Positions 43,613 to 52,633 of a DNA stretch of 64,000 nt are shown here, piece by piece. How positions within the stretch are numbered: position 1 is the stretch's first letter; every line of letters starts with the position of its first letter. The position numbers were made by a program, and so were the translations under genes. The notes under the pieces are model-generated. The model searched no databases. It was given only the letters and a program-made list of their open reading frames with translations, and was not told where the DNA came from. Source of the DNA: DASQDN01 sp035630195 (GTDB taxonomy: Bacteria > Acidobacteriota > Terriglobia > Bryobacterales > Bryobacteraceae); contig DASQLD010000221.1 of assembly GCA_035630195.1 (NCBI GenBank), positions 15,441 to 79,440 of the forward strand, read 5' to 3'.

Positions 43613-46600
43613 GTGCTCCCGACGAATGACCCTGTTTATGTTCTGATCAGAGCGATGGTACTGGTGTGCCTTTCGGTCTACTGCTCAAATGTATGTTATG
43701 CTGCCGCACCAGGCCTAGTTGCCGCCTACGCGTTTGACGAGAATGCTGGGATCATCGCGAGCGATGCCTCCGGAAATGCGAACGCGGGTACGGTATTGGG
43801 CACAACGTGGGTCGCTGGTAAGTATGGATCCTCTTTACGTTTCAATGGCACGAGCGCGCTGGTCCGTGTCCCAGACTCCAACTCGTTGGACGTTACCAGC
43901 GCGTTCACACTTGAAGCATGGGTGTATCCGACCGCGTCCAATAGTTGGCGAACGGTCGTCATGAAAGAGGCACTTTCTGGATTAGCCTATGCCATTTACT
44001 CCCACAATAACTCCAACCGCCCTGCTGGATATGTGAGCATCGGCAACTCGGATCAAGCTGCCAATGGTTCCGCCGCTCTCGCGCTTAACACTTGGAGCCA
44101 TGTAGCCATGACATATAACGGCAGCACAATGCGGCTTTACGTTAACGGAGTACAGCGAGGCAGTCGAGCCATAGCAGGGGCGGTGCCGGTTACATCGGGA
44201 GGGTTGAGTATCGGCGGTAACACCGTCTGGGGTGAGTACTTCGCGGGGTCAATCGATGAGCTTCGTATCTATAATCGTATGCTGAGTGTGGCCGAGATTA
44301 CGACCGACATGAATACGCCTATCTCAGCGTCCGGTCCATCAATAACCATGACTGCACCCGCGAATGGCAGCTTGGTCAGCGGCACGATCACTCTAAGAGC
44401 GACTGCGAGCGCACCCGCAGGTGTCGTCGGTGTTCAGTTCAAAGTCGATGGCAATAATCTCGGAGGAGAGGTGACGACGCCTCCCTACCAGATGTCGTGG
44501 AACACGACATCCGTAAGTGATGGAGCGCATACGCTGGCGGGGGTGATCAGGGATACAGCGGGGGCGACGAGCACCTCCCCTAGCATCAGCGTCAGTGTAG
44601 GAAACATAACCTCGCCTCCATTGCTTCCAAGCGTGTCGATTGCAACTCCTATTGGGGGCGCTACCGTCGCCGGGAATGTCAGTATCACTGCATCCGCTCA
44701 GAATGCTGTGGGCGTACAGTTTCTTGTTGACGGTACAAACGTTGGTGCAGAGGATACAACGTCCCCCTACTCTGTGACTTGGAACACTAGTAGCGTTTCC
44801 GATGGAAACCATACCATTACCGCGCGCGCGCGAAACGCCGCCGGAACAACCATTTCGAGCCCGATAGCGGTAACGGTGGCCAATGCCAATCCATCGATCA
44901 GCGGTTCTTGGTCACCACTCATTAATCTTCCGATCGTTCCAGTCCATTCAGTGCTGCTCCACACAGGCAAAATTCTGATGTTCGATCGACCTTCGGCAGG
45001 ACCTACGGCTCGCGTTTGGGATCCCATCGCAAATACTTTTACGTCGGTTCCAAATAATACCACCGACCTATTCTGCGCCGGCCATTCCGCAATGGCCGAC
45101 GGACGCATCCTCGTCGTTGGTGGGCACGGCGGTGTTGAGGCCGGAACATCCGATGTAAACATCTTCGACCCCGTCGCCTTGACCTGGACTCTCGTGTCGC
45201 GAATGGCTTACAAGCGATGGTATCCGAATACAACGACACTTCCGGATGGCCGGGTATTGGCTGCAACTGGCGCGGCGACAACGGTCACCGATTATGTCAC
45301 CATCCCGGAGATTTATAACCCAGCGACGAATGTCTGGACGCGATTGACAACCGCGAGTGCTGATCTTGCGCAGTACGGCCACCTCTTCCTATTGCCAAAT
45401 GGAAAAGTGGCGTATACCGGAAACTGGGAATTTCCGGGCGACGCGCGCGTGCTTGACCTTTCGACGAATACTTGGACGACCGTCGACCCGAATATCACCG
45501 ATGGGTACTCCGTTATGTATGAGCCGGGGAAGGTGCTTAAGTGTGGCAGTTCCTCAGATTCGGGACTGCCCGGAGTCTCAGTAAATACATGCAATACGAT
45601 CGATTTCACTTCAGCGACGCCGCGATGGCAAACGGCTGCGCTGATGGCGAACGCTCGCACGCACCACAACATGACCATACTGCCGGATGGAAACGTATTT
45701 GTGTCCGGAGGCAGCCGTATGAAAGATGGATACAACACCAACTTCTCCGTATATCAGCCCGAAATGTGGTCGCCTGTAACCCAAACGTTCACCGCGATGG
45801 CTCCTAATACCCGGCCAAGACTCTACCATTCAGAAACAGTGCTGCTTCCCGATGGGCGAATCATTTCAATGGGGGGCGGACGCGACGGAACAGGCATCGA
45901 TCAACTAAACGCCGAGATTTACTCGCCACCGTATCTCTTTAAGGGAACTCGACCAGTGATCGGTGCTGCGCCGTCTGTGGTTACTTACGGAGAAAGTGTC
46001 ACTGTCACAACGGCGGACGCTGCGAGCATTGCAACGGTGGTGATGATGCGTCCTGGATCTCCGACGCATGGCTTTGACATGGATCAGCGGAGGATTGTGC
46101 TGCCTTTCCAGGCGGGGTCCAACAGTCTCACCGTGCAAGCTCCTGTGAGCGCTGCTATCGCGCCACCGGGATACTACATGCTGTTTCTAGTGAATTCGGT
46201 GGGCGTGCCGTCAGTCGCATCTTTCATCCGTGTTTCACCCGCGAACCAAGGTACGCCGCCTGGAGCGCCGGCATCATTGACAGCTACAGGCGCCGTCGGA
46301 ACTGTGTCACTGACTTGGCAAGCATCCACGAGCCCTTCTGGCATCGCGAACTATAATGTACATCGCTCGACCACGCCGGGATTTGTACCCACCACGGCGA
46401 ACCGAATTGCGCAGCCAACGGCGGCTTCATACACCGATGCGAGCCTGTCTGCTGGACGGTACTATTACCTGGTTACGGCAACCGATGCGAACGGTTTGAC
46501 GAGTGGTCCTAGCAATGAAGTCTTCGGTGACGTACTGGCAGACACGATTCCACCGCAAATTACGATGACTAGTCCTGTAGTAACGACCGTTTCTGGCGTC

Positions 46601-47449
46601 GTGACCGTAGCAGCAACGGCCACCGACAGTGCAGGAATTGCTGGCGTGCAATTCCTCTTGGATGGTTCTCCGCTAGGGGCTGAGATAACGTCCTCACCAT
46701 ATTCGACGCAATGGAATTCCGCGGTGGCGACGAATGGAACGCACACGCTCTCGGCTCGTGCTCGCGATGTCGGCGGCAACACCGCTACTGCAACGGCGCT
46801 TACCGTAACGGTCCAGAATACTACTCCGACAGGTCTGGTGGCTGCTTACTCCTTCAGTGAAGGAACGGGTCCCACAACCGTGGACAGGTCTGGAACAGGA
46901 AGCAACGGAACACTGGTTGGGGCTTTGTGGACAACTTCTGGCAAATTTGGGAATGCACTATCCTTCAATGGCAGCGCCAGAGTAACCGTGCCCGACTCAT
47001 CATCGCTCGATTTGACGACGGGAATGACGCTGATGGCTTGGATCTCGCCGACGACCAGCGCAAACTGGCGAACAGTGTTGTTGAAGGAGACCGCCAATGA
47101 TCTGGCATATGCATTGTATGCGAGCAACGACACAAATCGACCCGGGGTTTGGATCAATACAACTTCAACGCAATCTGTGACAGGACCTGCCCAGATCCCT
47201 GTGAATACATGGATTCATCTAGCCGCGACCTATGACGGCGCCACCCTACGGCTATATGTCAATGGAGCGCAGGCTAGCTCGAGAGCAGTCACTCAGTCTA
47301 TGTTGGTATCTACGGGACCGCTACAGATTGGCGGGAATGCGATCTGGGGCGAATACTTCTCTGGTCTCATTGACGAAGTTCGTGTCTACAATCGAGCTTT
47401 GACTTCCGCAGAGATCACCAATGCGATGAATACTGCGATCGCTCCATGA
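43613..47449 (+). CDS. Secreted LamG-Ig-galactose oxidase-like-FN3-Ig-LamG protein
   Basis: A 1278-residue exported protein. It starts at GTG 43613 after AGGAGG and has a signal peptide at about 1-31. Domains in order: LamG/concanavalin-type 1 (about 34-235), two bacterial Ig-like domains (about 240-430), a Kelch-propeller galactose oxidase/glyoxal oxidase-like domain (about 435-780; HSAMADGRILVVGGHGG, NARTHHNMTILPDGNVFVSGG, RLYHSETVLLPDGRI), the DUF1929 E-set domain (about 785-875; HGFDMDQRRIVLPF), FN3 (about 880-965), Ig (about 975-1065) and LamG 2 (about 1070-1278). Such radical-copper oxidases act on primary alcohols of sugars, so it may oxidise or bind the exported polymer. The two LamG domains resemble each other and suggest internal duplication. 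The stop overlaps the next start by 4 bases. Confidence 0.88.
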   Translation: MLPTNDPVYVLIRAMVLVCLSVYCSNVCYAAAPGLVAAYAFDENAGIIASDASGNANAGTVLGTTWVAGKYGSSLRFNGTSALVRVPDSNSLDVTSAFTLEAWVYPTASNSWRTVVMKEALSGLAYAIYSHNNSNRPAGYVSIGNSDQAANGSAALALNTWSHVAMTYNGSTMRLYVNGVQRGSRAIAGAVPVTSGGLSIGGNTVWGEYFAGSIDELRIYNRMLSVAEITTDMNTPISASGPSITMTAPANGSLVSGTITLRATASAPAGVVGVQFKVDGNNLGGEVTTPPYQMSWNTTSVSDGAHTLAGVIRDTAGATSTSPSISVSVGNITSPPLLPSVSIATPIGGATVAGNVSITASAQNAVGVQFLVDGTNVGAEDTTSPYSVTWNTSSVSDGNHTITARARNAAGTTISSPIAVTVANANPSISGSWSPLINLPIVPVHSVLLHTGKILMFDRPSAGPTARVWDPIANTFTSVPNNTTDLFCAGHSAMADGRILVVGGHGGVEAGTSDVNIFDPVALTWTLVSRMAYKRWYPNTTTLPDGRVLAATGAATTVTDYVTIPEIYNPATNVWTRLTTASADLAQYGHLFLLPNGKVAYTGNWEFPGDARVLDLSTNTWTTVDPNITDGYSVMYEPGKVLKCGSSSDSGLPGVSVNTCNTIDFTSATPRWQTAALMANARTHHNMTILPDGNVFVSGGSRMKDGYNTNFSVYQPEMWSPVTQTFTAMAPNTRPRLYHSETVLLPDGRIISMGGGRDGTGIDQLNAEIYSPPYLFKGTRPVIGAAPSVVTYGESVTVTTADAASIATVVMMRPGSPTHGFDMDQRRIVLPFQAGSNSLTVQAPVSAAIAPPGYYMLFLVNSVGVPSVASFIRVSPANQGTPPGAPASLTATGAVGTVSLTWQASTSPSGIANYNVHRSTTPGFVPTTANRIAQPTAASYTDASLSAGRYYYLVTATDANGLTSGPSNEVFGDVLADTIPPQITMTSPVVTTVSGVVTVAATATDSAGIAGVQFLLDGSPLGAEITSSPYSTQWNSAVATNGTHTLSARARDVGGNTATATALTVTVQNTTPTGLVAAYSFSEGTGPTTVDRSGTGSNGTLVGALWTTSGKFGNALSFNGSARVTVPDSSSLDLTTGMTLMAWISPTTSANWRTVLLKETANDLAYALYASNDTNRPGVWINTTSTQSVTGPAQIPVNTWIHLAATYDGATLRLYVNGAQASSRAVTQSMLVSTGPLQIGGNAIWGEYFSGLIDEVRVYNRALTSAEITNAMNTAIAP

Positions 47450-48678
47450 CAGTGATTCGAAGGGCAGCGATCGCCCTTCTGGCCTGCATGGCTGCCTTCT
47501 CAGACGAGCCGATGGGAGTTCCAACCTTCTATGGAGAGGTTGGACGGATCCTGGCCAGCAAATGCATTGGGTGTCATCGCGTAGGTCAACCGGGCCGCTT
47601 TCCACTCGATACCTGGGAACAGGCGCGCTTGTTTGCACGTGAAATACGGTTAGCGGTGGGGATGAGGACGATGCCGCCATGGCCCGCTGTACCGGGCTTC
47701 GGTCACTTCTCCAATGACCGGTCACTCAGCGTGGCACAGATAGAAACGCTAATTCGCTGGACGGACACCGGTACACAAAAAGGCAGTGGAACTGGTCGTC
47801 TCACACCTTCATACAGTGACGACCCAGCCACATTTGGCAAAGAGCTTTCGCCCGCCATTTTGTATGAGGTGCCGGCGAACGGCGATGTGGAGACCAGATG
47901 TTTTTCCTACCAGGGCTTTGCAACAAACATATGGGTACGGGGGATCAATGTGATTCCAGGAGATCGTCGCATTGTCCTGCATGTTAGAGTGTTTGCCGAT
48001 TCTGACGGGAGTGCGGAACGGATGGACCGCGCGGATCCGGAACCCGGGTTCCGCTGCAGCAACGACCCCGCTGGTTATTTGAAGCGTCGTCGTCTCGGCG
48101 ACTGGGCGCCTGCCACGCCATTGGATCTGACACCGTTGGATGTGGGGCGTGAATTGAAGGCTGGCACATCACTTCTGGTGGAGATTCGATACGCGCGACT
48201 CGGAACTCCAGGGAAGGACGCCAGCCGTGTCCAACTGTTGACCCTACCGAAGCGACCCCCACGTCTCTTGCGAACAATGTCGATTGCAAGTGAAGCGCTG
48301 ACCATTCCTGCAGATACATGGAGCTTCCGTTCGAGCACTGATTGGATCGCGCCGGCCCATATAAGACTTCACGCGCTCGTTCCGTACTTAAGTGACTTGG
48401 GGACCGACTTCAAGGCGGTGGTGAAGTCGTCAGACGGAGCGAAAGTTCCGTTGGTCTGGATTCATGACTACAACGTCAACTGGCAGGTTTCTTACTTACT
48501 TGACGAGCCGATGATGATACGTTCGGGCAGTCGTATTGAAATCCATACGGAGTTTGACAACTTCGAAACGAATCCTCGGACTCGGAGAGGCCAATCGGCA
48601 GATGGGCGCTATGGCCTTATGCTGGAGTACGAGGAAGCCCAATCCATCAGAGAGCGGACTTTATCGAACAGCCCATAA
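47446..48678 (+). CDS. Exported cytochrome c-type and PHM-like (copper type II monooxygenase fold) protein
   Basis: A 410-residue protein with an N-terminal signal-like stretch (about 1-19). A c-type haem site CIGCH lies at 40-44 in a mini-cytochrome region (YGEVGRILASKCIGCHRVGQPGRFPLDTWEQA, RTMPPWPA). The rest (about 120-400) resembles the PHM/dopamine-beta-monooxygenase-type fold of acidobacterial redoxin/cytochrome/PHM proteins (VIPGDRRIVLHVRVFADSDG, WIAPAHIRLHALVPYLSDLGTDFKAVV). Copper ligands look incomplete: IVLHVRVF has only one His where family members often have HHV. It is coupled to the galactose oxidase-like gene (ATGA overlap) and ends inside the convergent redoxin gene. Redox support for the oxidase is an inference. 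Confidence 0.75.
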   Translation: MTVIRRAAIALLACMAAFSDEPMGVPTFYGEVGRILASKCIGCHRVGQPGRFPLDTWEQARLFAREIRLAVGMRTMPPWPAVPGFGHFSNDRSLSVAQIETLIRWTDTGTQKGSGTGRLTPSYSDDPATFGKELSPAILYEVPANGDVETRCFSYQGFATNIWVRGINVIPGDRRIVLHVRVFADSDGSAERMDRADPEPGFRCSNDPAGYLKRRRLGDWAPATPLDLTPLDVGRELKAGTSLLVEIRYARLGTPGKDASRVQLLTLPKRPPRLLRTMSIASEALTIPADTWSFRSSTDWIAPAHIRLHALVPYLSDLGTDFKAVVKSSDGAKVPLVWIHDYNVNWQVSYLLDEPMMIRSGSRIEIHTEFDNFETNPRTRRGQSADGRYGLMLEYEEAQSIRERTLSNSP

Positions 48679-49198
48679 CCTTTGTACGCGGAATCTCTAC
48701 AGCACGGCCGGCAACAACAGAGTCCAATGCAGACCTGAGGAGATGCTTGGTGGCACGCGCAGGGTTTCGCGAGTTGTCGATCATGCCAAAGTAGCGAGTC
48801 ACGCCTCCTCGATCGATAACCACGGCCGTAGGAGTTGCAATTGCGCCCAGGATCTTTGCAACAGCGCCATCGTCACGATAAATAGGTATCGATAAGTGCG
48901 CTTCAACACGTTGCTTCTCGACCTCTGTATCCGATTCATTCTGATTACTATTGGTAACAAGGATACGCACACCGTGGCGAGAGTAGTCGACTGCCAGTTG
49001 AATGATTCGTTCTGAATACTCCGTAGACATGGGGCATGCCGCCGATACAAAAATGACTACCATGGCGGGCGACTCCGACGGTCGAAATTCTTGAATCGAG
49101 CCATCCATCTTTCGAAGTTTTAGCGCCGACACTTCGGGGGATTGTCCGACAACACAGAGGGCAGACGCGAACGTTGATAATAGTCGGACGAAGTACAT
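48647..49198 (-). CDS. Exported redoxin (peroxiredoxin-like, AhpC/TSA fold)
   Basis: A 183-residue protein with a signal peptide (about 1-19) and a thioredoxin-fold domain: VVIFVSAACPMSTEYSERI with single Cys55 (CPMS, not CXXC), LVTNSNQNESDTEVEKQRVEAHL, IATPTAVVIDRGGVTRYFGMIDNSRNPARAT and a late Cys near the end (VMGCSIK). This is the redoxin part that in many Acidobacteria is fused to cytochrome c and PHM-like parts. Here it is a separate gene that converges on and overlaps the cytochrome/PHM gene by 32 bases. It may take part in thiol-based redox at the cell surface. Confidence 0.83.
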   Translation of the reverse strand: MYFVRLLSTFASALCVVGQSPEVSALKLRKMDGSIQEFRPSESPAMVVIFVSAACPMSTEYSERIIQLAVDYSRHGVRILVTNSNQNESDTEVEKQRVEAHLSIPIYRDDGAVAKILGAIATPTAVVIDRGGVTRYFGMIDNSRNPARATKHLLRSALDSVVAGRAVEIPRTKVMGCSIKSAL

Positions 49199-49543
49199 AA
49201 CCTATGCTACTGCATGCACTCTATCGAAATTCTCCGCAACCAGTTGACTTGGGTCTCTCGCGAACACTAAGTCTACTCACTGGGGAGTTCCGCGGCGTGA
49301 GGTTGAACCCAAGGTTGCGAGCCTCGTTTTGACGATACGAGTCTGGACTGAAAGCCGCTAATGGATTGGCGGACATAACCCAAACCATGACGAGAACGCC
49401 GATGCAAAGGGAAGCGTGAGTTCCACGCCAACAATCCTATGCAGCTCTCAAACATGACATGCAGTAATTAGCGGATAGTCTTGGTAAGCGATGCGAGATC
49501 TAGTGTTTCTGAGCTATCATTGACAGTCCAACTCGGAAATATC
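49199..49543. other. Divergent promoter region without recognisable gene
   Basis: 345 bases lie between the redoxin start (minus) and the JAB-TonB start (plus). I see no conserved protein, RNA gene or clear sigma70 pair. It should hold the promoters of both genes. Confidence 0.4.
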
Positions 49544-51178
49544 ATGAGTACGCTCAATCCAGTGAGGGAATCGTCCACAGATTACGTTTGGACGTTTCCT
49601 GGCAGTCCTATTCGTATTCATCTCAGCCTGGCGGTTGTCGCTAGACTTCGTGAGCAGCTGTTCACCGGATTCGATCCGAGCTCATCCAGAGAGATCGGCG
49701 GGTTGCTTCTTGGTAAAGTCCACGCTGGCGGTATTCATGTCAAGGACATTCGATCCTTTTGTCCATCGGACAACGGTTCGTATTTCATCTTGTCGGATAT
49801 CGACAAGGTGAATCTAAAAGACGTGATTAAGGAGCAACAGGGCGCTGGCAGTCTTGTAGTCGGGTATTTCCGAAGTGATCAGCGTGGAGGCATCCGATTG
49901 TCGGAAGAGGACCTGTCATTGAGCAGGGAGCTGTTTTCCGACCCAGAACAAGTATTTCTCATTATTAGCAAGCCTGACAATAACACGCCAAAAGCCGGAT
50001 TCTTCTTCTGGGATGCCGGATCAATCTTTGCTGAAGCAAGTTTCCTGCAGTTCGCCCTGGATGAAAAGCTGCTTGCTATACCTCGAACAAGCTCATTGTC
50101 TCAGGAGGTTTCCATACCAGCCCCGGCTGAGGACCAAGTCAGCGCATCAGACACCAACATAAAACCGGCCCCGACTATTCGAAGTCGATCGATCCTTTGG
50201 GTAGCAGGCCTACTGTTGCTAGCGATTGTCGCAGTCGCTACCGCTTATCGCATCCTCAAGCCACCATCACAAAGCAGCGTTGTAGCGGCCCGATCAGAGA
50301 ATCCTTCACTCTCTTTGTCGGCCACGCATACGGATGGAAGCGCGACGGTTATGTGGGATGCCAAGCTCCCCGTGATTGCAGACGCTCGGATTGGCGTTTT
50401 GACAATTCAAGATGGCGCGTCCCAAACCGAGTTTCCTTTGACCCGGGCACAGCTTCAAATTGGCAAGCTAATCTATGTCACTCAAGCGGATCGTCTCGAT
50501 CTTAACTTGGAGATTTTCTCTAAAGACGGCAAGGCGATACGTGAATCGTTGATGCTCGCTTTTCCGCAGACAACTACGAAATCACAGCTGGGACAGGAAC
50601 CGGACGGTGATTTGCCTATTAAGCAGACCGGACTCCAAAACCTCGTGGTTGCAAATACGTTTCTAGCTGAGAAAGCTCCTGCGGTTGTGCGTACATTTGC
50701 TGCTTCGTCCGCTGCCAATAGAGCGCCTCAGCCAACAGTTGTACTCTTCGAAGCCCCACTATCTACACCGATCACAACTGTTGATCCAGCCGTCATCAAG
50801 ATCCCAGAGTTTCTAGCATCTTCTCTTGACCAAAAGACGGCGCAGAAATCTTCGGAAAGCATTGCAGCCGAGCATCCAGTGTTACAACCTCCAATGTCCT
50901 TGCGGCAAGTTAGACCGATCGTTCCAGCGAATGTAAGCAGCATGCTGAAACGCCGAGTTGAGGTTCAAGTCCGAATTTCCATCGATCAAGCCGGTAGAGT
51001 AGTCAAAGCCGAACCAGTAGGCTCAGCAGAGGGTATGAATCAATACCTCGGAACTAGTGCGGCGAACGCCGCTCGTCTCTGGGTGTTTCAGCCAGCGCGA
51101 CGAGGGAATACACCAGTTATGAGTGAGTTGACTCTTAAATTTGTGTTTGGCCCTGCTACAGGCAAACAGGATGATTAA
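49544..51178 (+). CDS. JAB/MPN-like domain fused to a membrane segment and a TonB C-terminal domain
   Basis: The open frame begins at TTG 49481, but ATG 49544 (MSTLNPVRESS) is the more likely start, giving 544 residues. Residues about 15-175 form an MPN/JAB-like domain: REIGGLLLGK holds the Glu and SEED the Ser-x-x-Asp, but the zinc HxH is replaced by Y-F-R (GYFRSDQ), so peptidase activity is not expected. One membrane helix (about 217-238, ILWVAGLLLLAIVAVATAY) separates it from a periplasmic part with a Pro/Ser-rich linker. A TonB C-terminal domain (about 450-535; VEVQVRISIDQAGRVVKAEPV, AANAARLWVFQPARRG) ends it. It may carry signals or force from a cytoplasmic partner to an outer-membrane one. 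The next gene is 100 bases downstream. Confidence 0.8.
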   Translation: MSTLNPVRESSTDYVWTFPGSPIRIHLSLAVVARLREQLFTGFDPSSSREIGGLLLGKVHAGGIHVKDIRSFCPSDNGSYFILSDIDKVNLKDVIKEQQGAGSLVVGYFRSDQRGGIRLSEEDLSLSRELFSDPEQVFLIISKPDNNTPKAGFFFWDAGSIFAEASFLQFALDEKLLAIPRTSSLSQEVSIPAPAEDQVSASDTNIKPAPTIRSRSILWVAGLLLLAIVAVATAYRILKPPSQSSVVAARSENPSLSLSATHTDGSATVMWDAKLPVIADARIGVLTIQDGASQTEFPLTRAQLQIGKLIYVTQADRLDLNLEIFSKDGKAIRESLMLAFPQTTTKSQLGQEPDGDLPIKQTGLQNLVVANTFLAEKAPAVVRTFAASSAANRAPQPTVVLFEAPLSTPITTVDPAVIKIPEFLASSLDQKTAQKSSESIAAEHPVLQPPMSLRQVRPIVPANVSSMLKRRVEVQVRISIDQAGRVVKAEPVGSAEGMNQYLGTSAANAARLWVFQPARRGNTPVMSELTLKFVFGPATGKQDD

Positions 51179-51277
51179 AGATTCATTCGAGCGATGTGCT
51201 TTCGGCAAGAGCGGGAATTGTCGTAGCGTTCGTTGTACCCCTATACTAGGGCGTGCATTCTTCATCAGGTTCTACAG

Positions 51278-51763
51278 ATGAATCAAAACGGTCGCCACAG
51301 TGTTTTCGAGCGAGTTCGTAAACAATTCGCCGAGTTCTCCCAGCGGCAATATGTATCGGCTGCATTGGGGACAAACCTGTATGGTCCCGTTGTCATATTG
51401 TTTCTTTGGATTGGACTTCTCCTCTGCGCATCGGTCGGGGAATTGCTCCCTGGCGATAGTGCTTCGATAAAGGCCCTTTCGTCGTCGGGTGTTAATGACA
51501 AGTTCCTGCATTTCAGCACATACGCGGCGATAGCGTTCGTACCCACGTTCGGTTTGCGGATCACTACGGCTATCATATGTGTCATTGCAACAGAGGTCGT
51601 TGGTATCGGGCTAGATCTAGCTCAGCTTTTTGTTCATCAACGAAGTTGCGATCCTCACGATATCGTCGCTAATACTGCTGGCATAGTTTTTGGAATTGTG
51701 GTCGCGGTTATCAGCCGATCGCGAATGGTTCAACCACATTACACGACTTCTGATGAATCCTGA
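51278..51763 (+). CDS. VanZ-like membrane protein
   Basis: ATG 51278 (MNQNGRHSVFERV) is preferred over the in-frame 51233, giving 161 residues. It has three or four membrane segments and the VanZ signature VNDKFLHFSTYAAIAFVP (KxxHFxxY), GIGLDLAQLFVHQRSCDPHDIVANTAGIVFGIVV. VanZ-like proteins accompany exosortase and exopolysaccharide gene sets; their function is not settled. Its last 11 bases overlap the start of the kinase-like gene, so the cassette downstream is translationally coupled to it. Confidence 0.83.
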   Translation: MNQNGRHSVFERVRKQFAEFSQRQYVSAALGTNLYGPVVILFLWIGLLLCASVGELLPGDSASIKALSSSGVNDKFLHFSTYAAIAFVPTFGLRITTAIICVIATEVVGIGLDLAQLFVHQRSCDPHDIVANTAGIVFGIVVAVISRSRMVQPHYTTSDES

Positions 51764-52592
51764 AAAGTCTCGGTATGGGGAGGTCGGTCCGGACTCCATT
51801 ACCGTAGCCGCACAATGCTTTGGTGTTCGTATCGGAGTTCGGTGCCGCCGGATGGATGCGGAAGCTGTAGCCGCCCATCTGCCAATCGGGTATAAGCTCA
51901 TTAGCCCGACGGAAAACACTCATCTATTTATTCTTGCGACAGAACCTCACGATAACGCCTTGTTCTCTATAAAACGGGGGCTATCTCGAAGGGTATCAAG
52001 CCCGCACAGTTTGGCGACGGCCCTAAAGATCCTACAAAAAGAAATCCATCTTTGCGTCGCAGAACACACAAACAGCCATGTGTTTGTGCACGCGGGAGTG
52101 ATCCTATGGGGAAGCTACACCATTGTGTTCCCTGGCTCCAGTTATGCTGGCAAATCAACACTGGTGTGGGCTTTCGTTCAAGCCGGCGCAATTTACTATT
52201 CCGATGAATATGCAGTATTCGACGAGGAGGGTTATGTTCAACCATTCGCACTGCCGATCAGCTTGCGAGCAGTGGACGGAAATCGGCGAATGGTAACGCC
52301 GGCTACCGTTGGATCTGGCCGCCGGCGACCTGATTTCATCCTATTTGCGCAGTATCGACCCGGCGCAATATGGAGCGCTCGCCGGATGACGCCGGCATCC
52401 GCTGTGATGGGGCTTATAAAACACTCCATAGCCATACGTAGACACCCCGAGTTGGTAATTCCTGTGCTCAAACGGGTAAGTCTGCAAGCGCAAGGCTTTG
52501 TGGGAGTGCGGGGTGAATCGGAGCAAATTCTACAGTGGATAGTACTACTACTGAATAGTACTTCATGTGAGAAAAGTATTGATAGGGTCTAA
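51753..52592 (+). CDS. HPr kinase-like protein (HprK-related kinase A type)
   Basis: ATG 51753 (MNPEKSRYGEV) overlaps the VanZ stop by 11 bases; a longer frame to 51690 exists but would start inside that gene. The 279-residue protein has the HprK-type P-loop GSSYAGKST at 128-136 (HAGVILWGSYTIVFPGSSYAGKSTL), then YYSDEYAVFDEEG for Mg/ATP, and FVGVRGESEQIL near the end. It lacks the HprK N-terminal domain and the HPr-binding region. Together with the next two genes it fits the HprK-related kinase A / PqqD-like / nucleotidyltransferase set, whose substrate is unknown. It probably phosphorylates a peptide or protein partner. Confidence 0.85.
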   Translation: MNPEKSRYGEVGPDSITVAAQCFGVRIGVRCRRMDAEAVAAHLPIGYKLISPTENTHLFILATEPHDNALFSIKRGLSRRVSSPHSLATALKILQKEIHLCVAEHTNSHVFVHAGVILWGSYTIVFPGSSYAGKSTLVWAFVQAGAIYYSDEYAVFDEEGYVQPFALPISLRAVDGNRRMVTPATVGSGRRRPDFILFAQYRPGAIWSARRMTPASAVMGLIKHSIAIRRHPELVIPVLKRVSLQAQGFVGVRGESEQILQWIVLLLNSTSCEKSIDRV

Positions 52593-52633
52593 GTATCGTG
52601 GTATCCTTCGCGGGAAGTATGGCAGAGGTAGGA

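Noticed and set aside
49273..49455. A 60-residue minus-strand frame in the divergent promoter region
   Set aside because: No ribosome site or recognisable motif; likely chance.
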